A DNA stretch of 64,000 bases from Polytrichum commune (lineage: Eukaryota; Streptophyta; Polytrichopsida; Polytrichales; Polytrichaceae): NCBI GenBank assembly GCA_950295325.1, contig OX485808.1, positions 29,098,527 to 29,162,526 on the forward strand. Reading direction: 5' to 3'. The first letter of the stretch is position 1, and the number at the start of each line of letters is the position of its first letter. Position numbers and translations under genes: made by a program. This document shows, in pieces, positions 23,701-35,865 of this stretch. The notes under the pieces are model-generated. The model was not told where the DNA came from and made no database searches. It was given only the letters and a program-made list of their open reading frames with translations.

Positions 23701-26700
23701 TAAAATTTCAAGCATCAAGTGGATAAGGATCCAAATAATATTTAGTCCACATATTTGTACCAGGCATTACTGTAGCACCTTTCGATTCATCCACTGCCCC
23801 TCTAGCCAAGTTTCAAGACAGCACAAAATTCAAATTGGAGATAATGATATGCAACTTAACACTAATTAGAGTATGAGAACCCTTCGAGAATGGTCGGTTA
23901 CAATACACTTTCAAGAAAATCAATTGTTGTGTACGAATAGACTCAAAGAAAGAACATCTAAGGGCATACATATACCTCCTCTTCCAATCGGTCAACTTCA
24001 GCTTCGTAGTATTCAATGGCATCCAATTTCTCCCCACGCATATGATACCAAGATTTCTGAATAAGCATTCGAACCACTCCAATGTCAAGAGAGGAAATTG
24101 CGTGTTTTAAGCATACCGGTGAGTATCATCTCAAATGGAATTATGATTTTCATTTGGAATCTCAGAACTTCATATCTACTAATTACTGTTTGTTTAGGTA
24201 ATACAGAATACTCCAAAACACTAGAACATAGTGTAGCTTCCAACAGCAATCATTCATGATATTTACAGTGCCTTTGCATAGAATGTCTGTGCACCTTGAC
24301 AGTGGGGCGAGGAGCAGCTGGGTTCCTGGACGTAAAATCATAGAAACGCTCCAATTTTCCTTCATACAACTCTTTCTTTTTCATAAGCTTAGTCAGATCC
24401 TTTGCTTTGTACACAACCTGCAAAATGAATTCGGCTTTCAGTAAAAGACTCCGATGCTTCATTCAAGTGCCTTGAAGGACCGTGGCCATGTGAAACTGGA
24501 GAAGGTAATTGTGCAAAGTTGTTGTGCTGAACACAAGGCTCTCATATATGCACGCCTTGATTGATGTAAGGCTATATTGATTGATATATTGGTTAGGGCG
24601 GGGGGATTGGAAAGACACAAATGTTAAGAAATTTAATCGGAATGGCCAATGGTAGAAAGTAGAAGAAGGAATCAGACAGGACTAAGCAGCACGCAAGGTT
24701 AGGGACATGACCCAAAGGTTGAGTTCAACTACACCGTTTATGGTAATTAGTGTCACGTACACTATTTGCAAAGGCTAAACTAGAGCACTCAAAATGTCAT
24801 GCATACCAACTGCCAATATGATTTCATTCGTCAACATAAGTAACTTCTTTAAGTGAAAAAATATCTACATTATGACATTTAGAGTACATTATAGCACATT
24901 GAGATATGTTTGATGATAGTCTTGCGTCCTAATATGCAAGGGGCAGATATTTTTTAGCGTACTAATGGCAAGTGTCATGTGTTTACATTTAGTACGCAAG
25001 AGGAAGATATTCTTGAGCATACTAGTGCCAAGTGTAAAATTTGTACACTTTAGTCAACTTGTAAACCATTGTGTAACATAAGCATGCACCTCATAACACT
25101 ATTGAACATACTCATGCCAAGATATTAATAAACACACTTGAACACCAAGTGTCATGAGTTGACACTTATGGTGAAGTTGTTAATCATCAATGTAACCTAG
25201 CATACACCTTAAAAATAGGGTAAGTGACACTATTACGCATGTGACACTAAATACCACTAAAGGTGTACTACTTTAGATTGATACCTATTGCTCATGATCT
25301 TTGGATGCAACTTAACCTCATGGCCATTGTTTTAATAACCCTAATCATGAGAATTTCTTGTCTTAACTAGTAGTTGCATATGTTTTTCTGTTCCTTGGTT
25401 ATTTCATCACTTCTTGCATGCCTCTACTTTTTCCTTTAATTACAGCCATAATCTTGAAACATACTAGAGCTTCAATGAGCATATTTTATATGAAAGCAAG
25501 GGCAAATCCACGAATGGCATAAGCAGGAGGAAAGGAAGAGAAAGGAGATAATTAGGAGAAGAAGGAAGGGTGGTACGCAGGTAGGATGGGAAGGTAGTAT
25601 CTACTTGGGTTTTGTTAGACTAAATGTAGTCATACCTCGAATGATATGGCACCCCTGTAGACTTTCCTTTCTCTAATATTTATGAGATATTTTTAAGGAG
25701 AGTTTGTAATTATAGGTAGGTGAACGTGCACCTAGGAACTTTGTGTCCAAAGTACACCTCTCAAATGAAATCTTCCCACAATTTAGCATGGTCGTATTTC
25801 CAGGACTTTTCAAACTGCCTAGAAACATCCATGCCCAAAGGTGCTCTATACAACTATCATTTCTAAGATAAAAGAATTACTTGACTATGATAAAATTGAT
25901 TGACAAAATGCGATGCAAAGAGGGTTGCCATCTATGACGACACACTTGGCAACATTGACATGAGATGGGGGGGCATAAACCTTCTCTATCAGAGGACGGA
26001 CACTAGGAAAATGACTCGAAACATTAAGACACCTCATGTGGGCTTCATTGATCATGCTTAGGTTGCTTACTCTTCCGAGGGTTGTGGTTTCATCGTGTGC
26101 ACCCAAGAGAGTTGCCACTCTCTTTTCCAGGTCTTGGTGGCCTCTTATGTTTTTTGGAAAAGAAATCAACTTTTTCATTTGTCTCAAACTGTCTCAAATT
26201 TCATTTTTATCATACTTATTTTGGAAAAAAAGTAGGGATGAGTTTCAATTTGACACAGAATGCAATGATGTTTTAAACTGATGGAAAACAAATCAAAGGG
26301 AAATGTCTCAGGAGAAGATTTCTCCATTCTATACCTCTTGTTACAAAGACAACACCATTTCACCATAAAGTATGCTAGATAAGAGATAGAAGTAAACGAA
26401 ATAAACCTGATGTGTAACATAGTGCTCGGAATGGTTCTCTTTGAAAAAATCCTTGATGCGCAAGCCCACTGATTGAGTATTGTCTCTTGGTACTTGCCTG
26501 ACCAGAACCTGTTGCAGAAACCACCACACGCAAATAAGTATCCACATGACGCATATTCAAGCTATTGCAGATCGTGTCATTATTCAATAACATATACTTC
26601 CAATTCTTCTGCAGAACACAAGACTGGTATTTGTAAACGACCACAAGAGACATCTGTGGCATGTGTGTTATAGTAAGCTTTCACACCGTAAATTGATCTG

Positions 26701-28146
26701 GCCTTTTCTCTTGAGAGGCAATGAAGTCAAACCGGAGCTTTTCCACTTTCGAATACTCAATATAAAGCATGAGGCATGTCCATCCTGTAAACAGGTATGA
26801 CGCCAACAGATGTGCCCATAATCTGCATAATTTCCATAGTGATCACATTAGATTGAATACAAAAAGACTGAAGTAAATGAAGCACAAATGGTACCATCAG
26901 TCTTCATGGTTTAGATTTTTTCAACAATCTTAGCTACATAATCTAATCAAACAACCTCGTCCAAAATGAAGCAAGCCCGTCACTTTGAAGGCTTGGACCA
27001 GACTGCTTTGTCCCCATCCGTGTCGAAGATAGCGGTGCTGCTCTATACTTGAATGACAGTTTTAAGTCCTGACTAAACATGTAAACCAAAAAGGAACTTG
27101 CACTTAAGTTCGTGGAATTACCGTGCTGACAGGTCGTGGACGTTGGCGATGGAAAGAGTGTCAACTTCACTGTAAGTAAAGTTCAGCTTCTGGCCCGCTT
27201 GGAATGCGAGTTCATTATCAGTCTTGTTTACAGGAATGAGCACCACACATCCCCATACCAACATCGGCAGAAATACCTTCAACCTAAACAAACATGAGAA
27301 TATACACTGTGAGGAGGATTTGGGAATTCTTCAAAAGATAGAATCTCTGGCATCTCGATCACTAACTATCATCCAGAAGGACCGACAAAACTCCACCAAG
27401 TGCACTTTCAGGGAATACGTAACTATATGGCCACACACAGGTTCTAAATTAAGGTAGTCCTAATTTGTATACTAATTGACAGTCCAATAATTGGTGCTAC
27501 ATGATGGTGAGTTCAATAGATCAAAGGAGAGATTCTGCCTAGCCATTTGAGCACAATGAGCCTCTAAAGTCCTAACACATTGTAATTGACATGGGGCGTT
27601 CTAGGAGAGCAAGGCATTTGACAAGACTGCTAAAGAACCTTCCACCAAAATGACGCAGGTGACACGATATCACTAAATTATTCGGCAATTTTCACCTCCT
27701 TCATTCAAATGATGTACAGCTGTATGGAATTGACATTCTGCAATTAAAATCTGCACTGTTCAGAATCTTGACAGGACTGACGCTTCTAGAGGAAAGAAGA
27801 CTTAACCTTACCCGAACAAAAATATGCGGAGGAATACAGTAGAATCGAGGCCTACAAGCTCAATCAACTCTGCTTCTGTCATGCGCAGGGTGGACCAAAT
27901 CCAATCCATCGTGTGCAGATAGCTCCTCCAACTTCGGTTCACATATCGAGCCCCCTTTCCTTTCGTATCGCCAAGATACACAAATTCGTTTACTCGGTCG
28001 TCCATATCGTTTACGTACCATCTTGGAAAGTACACCCGGAAATTCAAGGGCTGGTTCTTGAGTAGCGCAAAGCCTATCAACAATGCTACTGAAGTCGCGG
28101 TGTTGATCCAAAGCGAAGTCAATAGGTCTGATGCAGAACCTGGCAT
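20747..28146 (-). CDS. OSCA1-like: OSCA1-like hyperosmolality-gated cation channel (gene 2)
   Basis: Exons in order: 28146-27812, 27283-27122, 26822-26687, 26508-26407, 24417-24295, 24056-23976, 23639-23299, 23121-22879, 22405-22084, 21848-21615 and 21385-20747. They give 2718 bp and 905 residues, all GT-AG and in frame. OSCA/CSC1 architecture: an N-terminal membrane segment with FRVYFPRWYV (about 36), TM1 before the extracellular loop (N-glycosylation sites N131 and N146), RLWAHL at TM2, a cytoplasmic domain (VLVRQVPRDN, 212; HYVTHQVVYKA, 240), TEWAPEPRDVYW (about 361), the 7TM pore region with KATFFMTYIMIDGW (about 517), LYFLLGLVY (571) and YIVYRNQVINVYEPRYESAA (608), then a hydrophilic tail of about 210 residues rich in S, D and R. 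Known family role: plasma-membrane, tension- and osmotically gated Ca2+-permeable channel. Intron 4 is nearly 1.9 kb and holds a MITE. It is the tandem paralogue of gene 3. Confidence 0.95.
24730..25268. mobile_element. TIR element, family F (copy 1), gene 2 intron 4
   Basis: Starts TACACCGTTTATGGTAATTA with GTGTCAC and ends with the inverse GTGACACTAAATACC, ACTAAAGGTGTA. The interior (GCAAGAGGAAGATATTCTTG, AGTCAACTTGTAAACCATTG) matches in inverse orientation the element at 55990-56535. A short copy is at 31129-31353. It is non-coding and MITE-like. Confidence 0.75.
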
Positions 28147-28439
28147 CTTGAATCGCTACAGAAGTTCTACAGAAGCTCAGAATCAGCTTGTACCATGCCG
28201 ATGGCTAGAGAATAACTGCTACGTGCATTGGAGAAGAAGCTCAGGAAGAGTGTGTGTAGGTAAATAGGTGACGACAATAGGCGCGTTGTCACCTCTGTAG
28301 CCAGGTGCCAATTGAAAGAAAGTTAGTATTTAGGTTCGAAGACAAGTATTCAAGTATGAGTTATTAAGTTGCAAACGTTTAGTAAGTACTGTCTACATTG
28401 AATGCTGTAGATTTTAAGTTCTGGCGATCTCAAGCTACC

Positions 28440-29192
28440 TACTCCCAAAGAAGCTGTGGATGTTGAGTAGAGAAAACCTAAGGATGATCACAACTTCGTG
28501 TCACTCGGCGGTAAAAACAAGAAACCCTTTGTCACAAGGAGCTAGCCAGCACATTACTTCACACGCTTGTCCAATTCGAAAGGATTTTCGGAGCTAGTAT
28601 GAAATAACAAAACGATCCCTCATAAATCTCCGCGTCATATCTGTAAAGTACTTTCAAGGAAACAAAGATTCACCTCTTGCACATGCGAGTGCCTCCTTCG
28701 AGACGATTCCGTTCCCGTGCCGCTTCGCCTAAAACTCGTCTGAGCTTAGCAAACATCGAAGCGACCACATGGCGATCAGAACAAGTGACAATCGATTCAA
28801 GAAGTCCGTCCCTGGTGCTGTAGAAACTTGATATTGAGGAGGTGTAGATAAAACCTGAGGATGCTCACAACTGTGTGTCACTCGGCGGTAAAAAGAAGGA
28901 ACCTTTGTGAGTAATATTAACAAGAAAATAACCAGCACATTACTCCACACGCTTGTCCACTTCGGAAGGATTTTCGGAGCTAAGTACAAGATAACAAACC
29001 TCTCCGCACCAAAGCTACAAAATGCTTTCAAAATAAACAAAAGATCCACCTCTTGCACATGCGAGTGACTCCTTCAAGACGATTCCGTTCCGCTGCCGAT
29101 TCACCTAACCTCTCCTGAGCTTAGCAACATCGCAGTGACCACATGGCGATCAGAACAAGTGAAAATCGATCAAAAGATTTATCCCTGGTGCA
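28440..29192. repeat. ~375-bp tandem duplication upstream of gene 2
   Basis: Two side-by-side copies, about 28440-28818 and 28819-29192, offset by 372-377 bp. Shared runs include TGTGTCACTCGGCGGTAAAAA (20 of its bases also in copy 1), CACGCTTGTCCA, GGATTTTCGGAGCTA, CTCTTGCACATGCGAGTG and CCACATGGCGATCAGAACAA. A third, shorter echo lies near 29390-29430 (GACAAT..ATCG...GTTCC..GGTGC). It lies 0.3-1.05 kb upstream of the gene 2 start codon, in its promoter or 5' leader zone. Confidence 0.85.
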
Positions 29193-31128
29193 TTCCTTTC
29201 TCAAATTCCACTGCCAATACAACTCCAGAACCTAAAACTTCCCCGCTACCTGGTCTCCACTCTTCCAAGCTCCAAACCGCGACTCCGAAACACCGACCAC
29301 GCTCCAAACAACATACATTCCAACTATGATCTCTTTTCCCGAGTCTCCTTTTCACTAAAGACCCCGATTCAACATACAGCGTATCAGAAGACAATGACAA
29401 TCTATCGTAAGCTCCGTTCCCGGTGCACCTAAAATCGAAGTTCAGCAATGCAAAACTCCAATACTAGTACCTACACATTGAGCTACCCGACCAAGAAACA
29501 TAAGTTTAGGCTCAAAAATTTGGCCAAATTTGAAACCGTAACTTTGAGAACCCCGATGAAGGCACCGAGAAACTCCACGAATTGAAAAATTCGAAAGGGA
29601 GAAAGAAAAAAAACGAAAAAAGACAAAAGTTCTACTCATCGACCGCTTGATTCCTACGAAGGATTCATCATCAATGACACAGCGACAGAATGAGGAAGAA
29701 GGCGAACCAACGCATGGCTTCAACTGGCGGGGACGAGATGGCTGAATACTGGCTTTTGCGATGTGCATTCATCCTGCATACGGATGTAAGTCATCCACGT
29801 ATGTAGATGAATAACGGGTTTGGTGGCAAGAGAAGCTATTGGAGCGTTCTTTAAAGCCAGGTTGCCACCTGGACAGACTTATTATACGGAGCTGGCTGTG
29901 TGATTGACACGTGGTATGACAGGAGATTGAACGCTATTTGGGTCTTACTGTTGCTAAGGTTAGCTCCCTAAATGTCTACGTAAAGTGAGTCACAACTCAA
30001 TTTGAGCCTTATTTAAGGCAGGTACCCCTATTGTACTTCCAATCGTACCAACACTTTTGGCCATTGGATTGGTCCCATAATATTACTCACATATTAGCCA
30101 CACCGGGGGTCCAACCGGGGCCCAGCCAATGTGGTTGGGCTTTCACATGATGAGTTGTGTTCATGGGTCCTGCAGTAGATTCAAGAATAAAGCCTTTGGA
30201 TGTTGAAATCCCAGTGGTTCAAACTTACAGCCGAACGCACAGTTCATCAACTAAGTAATGTTATGTTGGGAATCGTCTCATCCAGTTATTAATTACCAAA
30301 TTACAAAGATTGCCATTTCAATGTTTAGAGTCAACGTTCAACTGCACAATACACAGGAGGTCAAAGTGTCAATGTTTCTTTCTTTTCAAGTGATCACATA
30401 GGTCATTGCCAAATTAATATAGAAAAAACCTAAGGATGTCAACATGCAACCGGCTGGACTTGCAAACACTAGGATCTCAACCGATTATGCCCAGAAATCT
30501 CCCCGATCGTTACTCCCCTCCAAGTGGCCGCATTTTCCAACTTTATAATTCGTTATAGGTGTTGGCTTGTTACTGTCTCAGAACAAAACACATAACTGAT
30601 TACCTATAGAACCTACAACGATGTGCATATATTTTGAACACATAATCCAACCTCATCATGACATGTTTCTTTTTGGTGCCCTTTCTTAACAACGAGCCTT
30701 GCCATGTACCACCTAAAGCAAGCGTCGGATTAAGAGGAGTCATTGACCACGAAAAGCCCACGTACCTTAACTTTACTTCCTAAAGAATGTGATGACGTCA
30801 AGGTTATTTAGGGGTTACGTTTCATATTGAGTTCCATGGATCCACCCCTATGGCTCATATATATATATATATATATAAAGGACTCAAATCACGCAGGGGG
30901 CCCATTGGCAATGCCTTTTTGTCTTGCCGTGGGGGCCGGGGAGTCACCGACCATCATCCATTCGGTGTAGCCTAATGAAAAAGACACATGTTAGTAACAG
31001 ACATTCCGTTGAAAAATCATCCAGGAATGAGGTGAGGTATCTACCTATAGCTACTGCCCCATTTTGTTCCATTAAAAAGTGTCCGTCTCATTCCACCATT
31101 GACACGTGATGAGATCGAGGTGCATATA
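29193..31128. other. Intergenic upstream of gene 2, no gene
   Basis: Open frames on the minus strand at 29179-29448 and 29442-29768 have no recognisable motifs and may be leader sequence of gene 2. A (TA)n run occupies about 30857-30877. A fragment of repeat H (CATGACATGTTTCTTTTTG...CCTTGCCATGTACCAC) lies at 30640-30740. No supportable gene. Confidence 0.4.
30430..30545. repeat. Fragment of dispersed repeat J, inverted
   Basis: The order ACCGGCTGGACTTGCAAACA, CTAGGATCTCAACCGATTAT, GCCCAGAAATCTCCCCGATC is the diverged inverse of 37285-37360 (GATCGGGGAGATGTTTGGGC, ATAATCAGTCGAGATCCTAG). It shows the repeat moves or rearranges as a unit. No coding content is seen. Confidence 0.6.
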
Positions 31129-31353
31129 GTGCACCATTTATGGTAGTTAATGTCACTTACAATTGGGAATTACGCAATGTAATAACTTCTTTATTTAGGG
31201 GTTCAATTTTTACTAGGGAAAGTCGACTAGCTTGGTCGGACATTATAGGACATAAACGACTTTGTTTGGTAAAACGTTACATTCTCAATTAAATAGTTAT
31301 AGGATTGTATTACTGCGAGTAGTAAGTGACACTAAACATCATAAACAATGTAG
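31129..31353. mobile_element. TIR element, family F (copy 2, short)
   Basis: The ends GTGCACCATTTATGGTAGTT and AATGTCAC face AGTGACACTAAACATCATAA and ACAATGTA as inverted repeats. At about 225 bp it is less than half the length of the copy in gene 2 intron 4, so it is an internally deleted derivative. It is non-coding. Confidence 0.65.
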
Positions 31354-31850
31354 TATTCTTACTTCTGATTTATGTATTAAGTGTGTATGTTTTATTTTAT
31401 CGGCTATACTTTCTGATGGTGTTTGTGGGCTAGGGATACGTGGTGTCTACGTAAACTCATCTATTGCATAGGTGACACCACAATGAATTATATTATAACA
31501 TGTAAATGATTGTTTAATGATCATATGAAGCTATAAATGACATCAAAGACCGCAAATCCATGCAACGCAATTTGAATCGGCCCTCAATTTTATGGGGGAC
31601 TTGTTTTTATTGGAGCACGTTCATCCACAATGGATGGGTTTACATAGATGTCATGAATCCCAGGCGGTGTTAGTGGGAGCCAGACCTTGCTACACGCCAG
31701 AGAGAGGGAATGATCCCATACAAGTGTAGGGCCTCTCATCCATCCAACCCAATAACTTCACCACCTCTAGGTTTGCATCCGATTCATCTCAAATGACTTG
31801 GACTAAAGTAAACCAAGGTCTATCAAATCACTTTGAATGTCAAATCAGGT

Positions 31851-31852
<2 letters not shown>

Positions 31853-31900
<48 letters not shown>
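31853..31900 (+). repeat. (CA)n microsatellite
   Basis: An uninterrupted run of about 24 CA units lies in intergenic DNA. It is likely length-polymorphic. Confidence 0.97.
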
Positions 31901-31901
<1 letters not shown>

Positions 31902-31977
31902 CCAAGTTGTGTACTATTTACAAGTTTCTATGTTCGACGAATGAGAGGTATGCTTGTCTGCGATAATTTCCTCTCGC

Positions 31978-32227
31978 CCTAGATGCCCACCTCTTTGAAT
32001 TGGGCCCCTACCATTATTACCCTAGGTGAAAATGCAATTAGTTATATTATAGATTTTTTGGATATTTTAACCCCAAAATTAGCATGAGAAACCCCAAATT
32101 TTGTTTAGAGAGACATGCTTGATATGGTTAAACCACAAACATATGAGAGTCATGTTTTTACTAGATTCCCTTTACTATGATAATGTTATAAGGGCCCAAC
32201 TCAAAGAGGTGGGCATCTAGCCTTGGC
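31978..32227. mobile_element. TIR element, family D (copy 1)
   Basis: The left end CCCTAGATGCCCACCTCTTT then GAATTGGGCCCCT faces the right end AGGGCCCAACTCAAAGAGGT then GGGCATCTAG, a nearly perfect inverted repeat of about 30 bp. A longer relative is at 35866-36506. The 250-bp element is non-coding. Confidence 0.8.
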
Positions 32228-32574
32228 CGTTCGTGAGGGGGGTGCCAAAAAAAAACAATAAACAATACAAGAAAATAGATGATGCCACGTCAATGAAATC
32301 ATGTTCTAGTTCATGATAAAAATCCAAATGAAGGCACGCACATCCTTACCCATCTCTCACCTCCGATCGGTTTCTATGTCCAAGAGTTAGAAACCCAATC
32401 CTTCTTATCTTATGCACGCCTTGGGTCTTCCTTGCCTCATGTCCATTGTGTTAGTTTAAACTCTAGTATTCCAAAACTATGGCTATATGTTCATGGAGTG
32501 AAGGTATGCAAGAAGCGATGAAATAAGCAAGGAATATGAAAATGAAGTTAACAAAGAGTTAACAAAGAGTCAAC

Positions 32575-33010
32575 AAGAAAACGGTAGAATCGTGGGGCTC
32601 TGTTCTTTACTATGAAAGACTACAACTGCAGCCGTTCACTTTGCTCATGCCAATTCATGGCTATTTACTATACCTATAACCAAAGCTTTGGATTTTGTGC
32701 ACCTTCTTCTCAAATGCGGGTAAAGGACTAAAGCTACTCATTTATCACCCAATTTTTTTTAAATGATTTACAACTACCAAAATAACCATAGTTAACTATT
32801 ATTTTTTCAATATATTTTAGGGAGCAACTATGGTTAACTATATATATATATAAATAACAGTACAATGAACATCCACGTTAAATAAACTAGACCAAATACA
32901 GTAGGAACAAGTAACGTCCAAGTGTGAACGCAAAGTAGTTAGGAAATTTGTTCTTGAAACAGAGAAGTAGATGCATAGTCTTTGTCCTACATACACAACC
33001 AACAAAAGAG
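32575..33010. repeat. Dispersed repeat K (copy 1)
   Basis: Direct repeat of 38285-38745. Shared words are AAGAAAACGGTAGAATCGTG, CACTTTGCTCATGCCA, CATGGTTATTTACT/CATGGCTATTTACT, GGGAGCAACTATGGTTAACTA-like phrases, and TGAACGCAAAGTAGTTAGGA then GATGCATAGTCTTTGTCCTA. The two copies lie about 5.7 kb apart in the same orientation. Function is unknown and no long reading frame is shared. Confidence 0.65.
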
Positions 33011-33159
33011 TTAACAAAGAAAATACTCATGATTATATTTATCAACAACTCCAATCTTGAGGATAATGTATTTTCAATAACCACATGAAAATACTCACTT
33101 CCAACAACCCTTTGCCTCTACTCTATAGGATATGGTCAAAGGATGACTTACCGCTCTTA

Positions 33160-33499
33160 AGGGTTGTTTACACCATGGACCATGAAGTTGCCCCAAGGTC
33201 TTAATAAATTTGTGATTGGTTGTTGAACTCGTCCCGAGACCACTTCAATTTACACCAAGGAAAAAATGTCAAAGTGACCATGGAGTTCGCACTCCCCAAA
33301 AGACATGTTTTTTAAAAATCAGAACCTTCACTTTTTGGTGCAATGTCATTCCTCTCGGCCCACATTTGGTTTACACCTAGTGAGGGGCCCAAAGGCTTTG
33401 TAAATTGTTTTTTTAAAAGAAATTGGACCATCAAGTCGGACCATAGAAAAAGGCCATTTTCTGTGGTCCGACATCATGGTCCATGGTGTAAACCAACCC
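33160..33499. mobile_element. TIR element, family B (copy 2) inside a mariner relic
   Basis: Starts GGGTTGTTTACACCATGGAC and ends ATGGTCCATGGTGTAAACCA then ACCC. A TTA triplet lies on both sides (33157-33159 and 33500-33502), consistent with the 3-bp TWA target duplication of PIF/Harbinger-type elements. Directly after it a transposase-like frame resumes, so it may have inserted into an older mariner element. It is about 340 bp and non-coding. Confidence 0.75.
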
Positions 33500-33502
33500 T
33501 TA

Positions 33503-33690
33503 CTTGGCCTCCTCAATCACTTGACCTGAATCCAATGGAGCATGTGTGGGCACTTGTGAAACGGATTTTTTATATAAATATCCATCACCAACCAAAGGAA
33601 TGCTTCAATTATGGGAGCATGTGCAAGCTTCTCTTCATTCCATCACTCCTAAGCATGCCCCAATCGTATACATCTTGTTTTAGCTTCTAA
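33503..33690 (+). pseudogene. Tc1/mariner transposase C-terminal fragment
   Basis: The frame reads WPPQSLDLNPMEHVWALVKR, which is the conserved tail of Tc1/mariner DDE transposases (canonical W-P-x-Q-S-x-D-L-N-P-I-E-x-x-W) holding the third catalytic acidic residue. The open frame runs on to 33690 with no further recognisable domain. The N-terminal helix-turn-helix and the first two catalytic aspartates are absent from the upstream DNA, which is a MITE followed by unrelated sequence. It is a dead remnant. Confidence 0.75.
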
Positions 33691-35519
33691 AGGAGGGTGG
33701 ATAAATAATTCATCTATAGGTAGATGTAGGTTACAAAACTCAGTGAATATATATGGTTTTCTTCAAATCATTGTTTCTTCATGTGTAGTTTTGCATTAGA
33801 CACGAGACTTTGAAAATGATGTACTAGACTATGACAATTGACTTACATAAGTGAAAGGTTATTGTTTTTATTTGTCTAGCATTGTGTGTGAAAATTGATG
33901 TAGTGAGTCATCAACTCGATTTTGAGAGTCAGTGTAGCACAAATGTCACTTTTATTGGCTTTAACATGTGAGAAGAGACCTAGGGGTGGTCTTTGAACTA
34001 GGCCAAAGTATAACAACCAACTAGAACTACCCACATATGGTGTTAATAATTTGCTCTTCAAGTGAAGTTCAATTACAAGTGATCATTGATGTAAAGAAGT
34101 CTCTAAAATGAGCCAAAATTGTTCTTGGTCGGACAACCAACCAGAATTGCCCACATGTGCAAGATAATACTAAGACAACAGACCCTTACGACTAGCCGCT
34201 TGTTAATTCATATGAGACTGACACTAACTCCATCAACCCCCTAGACAATTAGTCTACCAAAACATACTTGAGATTAATTACCCACTTATAGGGGCAAATT
34301 TCAACATGGGTGGATGGGAGGAACACTTGAATGTTCCAATGCCCTCTTACCATAGGCTCGCCGTTGATCATGAGCCAAATATGTCCATTTTGCTTGATTC
34401 AAACTTGGTTTTGGTAGTCTCATAAATCGTGACAAAGTGTTGAGAAATTTCATATTATTGTGATCATGCTTGAGTTTGTATATGATCGATCCATCCATTT
34501 CCTGCTTATGTTCCTACATACTATTAACATTCCTAACATACGTACCTAGTTAGCTCCTTCACTTCCAAACGACAGCCTTGCATTTTTTATAGTTTTTATT
34601 TGCATATGATGGTGCAGCATTAAATTTTGTTCCCTTGGAAGTTTGGAGAAACAAAAACACCGATCTTTATCCTTGCTAATTATTGAGTCAACCAAGTTTT
34701 TCTCAGAAGATTGTCCCTCATAAACCTTAAGGATAGAGGGTAGTGTTCAAGTTTGAAGTGTGCACATGCATTTCAATGTGAAGGGCTTCAAAATAATCAC
34801 ACTTCACTCAAACTTTCAAACTTTCTTGCAACACTTCACCCAAAAAAAAAAAGCCACGATGTGGAAGCCCTTGACTAGAGAGAGGGATGAATCCAACCCG
34901 CAGTTGGTGTGAATGAGGGATGCCTCACGCTTGATTGTAGTCGCAACTCTTGACCAACATTCTTAATTCAAACGTTAAAATGAGACGAGTAAGCTAGACG
35001 ACGAGCAACAAAATTCTACTAACAAAAAGAACAAGTTCAAATGTGCAGGAGTTAGTGGAATCTGGAAATGTCTACTAGAATGTCAAGATTGGAGTCCAGC
35101 TATGTTTCTATTTGCAACTTGCAGCCATTGTATTTTGTAACAGGCAGTTTTTGGAGAGACCTTCATTGTGACTGATGGAAACTTTACAGAGCACGTTTTT
35201 GTGAAGTGCCCCCCCCCCCCCCCTCCCCCACCCAAAAAAAAGGCCTTCTTTGACATCCAAATGGCATTTGACAAGTGTTGAAGACTTCAATGTTGAAACA
35301 TTGATAGAGGGCTTATACTAGGTCAAATTGCACCTCCCCCGAAGGCAACCTTAGCATCATTCTCTCGGTTGGAATTCATACCCCGGAATATATGGGATAA
35401 AGTACTTGGAGTACGTTTCCCAAGGTTTCACTCATGTTCTCGTAACTTGGGTATGTTGCCATGGCCGGGGATATGGTGATTGGTCTCGAACTTAATCGAA
35501 GTAGGTGTGTTAGTCAAAA
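33691..35519. other. Intergenic, no gene seen
   Basis: AT-rich DNA with short frames only. A C run of about 14 bases followed by TCCCCC occupies 35209-35228. A duplicated phrase around CCAACTAGAACTACCCACAT (34018) and CCAACCAGAATTGCCCACAT (34138) indicates a diverged 120-bp duplication. No conserved product is seen. Confidence 0.4.
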
Positions 35520-35860
35520 TATCCATGAACGCATGCCAAGGGTACGAAATATGTGATTAATACAAGATATTTAGTATATCTAAATTGGGGCCATAGTCAT
35601 TACCTTTATCATGCTTTGAAGCTCATACAAATATCTTATTCATTATCAAAGTGAGGATTCGTGTGGTCATTAAATGGTCATATAGGTCCTTTTCAATTAT
35701 GTTGATTGTTGTGCCAAGTATGGTTACTAAATTTTGAGCACACGGTCCAATGTCTTTTATGTATTTGTTCCTGAAGCAACATTGAACCACATACCCCACC
35801 ACGTAAATATAGGTGTCTTAGTCAGAAAAGTGATTGAATGAGGGTTGTGTAACTTAGTGA
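35520..35860. repeat. Dispersed repeat H (copy 3)
   Basis: Contains GAAGCTCATACAAATATC, TTATTCATTATCAAAGTGA, GTGGTCATTAAATGGTCATA and GCACACGGTCCAATGTCTTT, co-linear with 56800-57000 and with the reverse complement of 54360-54500. It is a one-armed copy of the fold-back family. Confidence 0.6.
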
Positions 35861-35865
35861 TGTAA

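Noticed and set aside
31853-31900. CRISPR-like regular repeat
   Set aside because: It is a simple (CA)n tract; no spaced direct repeats of CRISPR type occur anywhere in this eukaryotic window.
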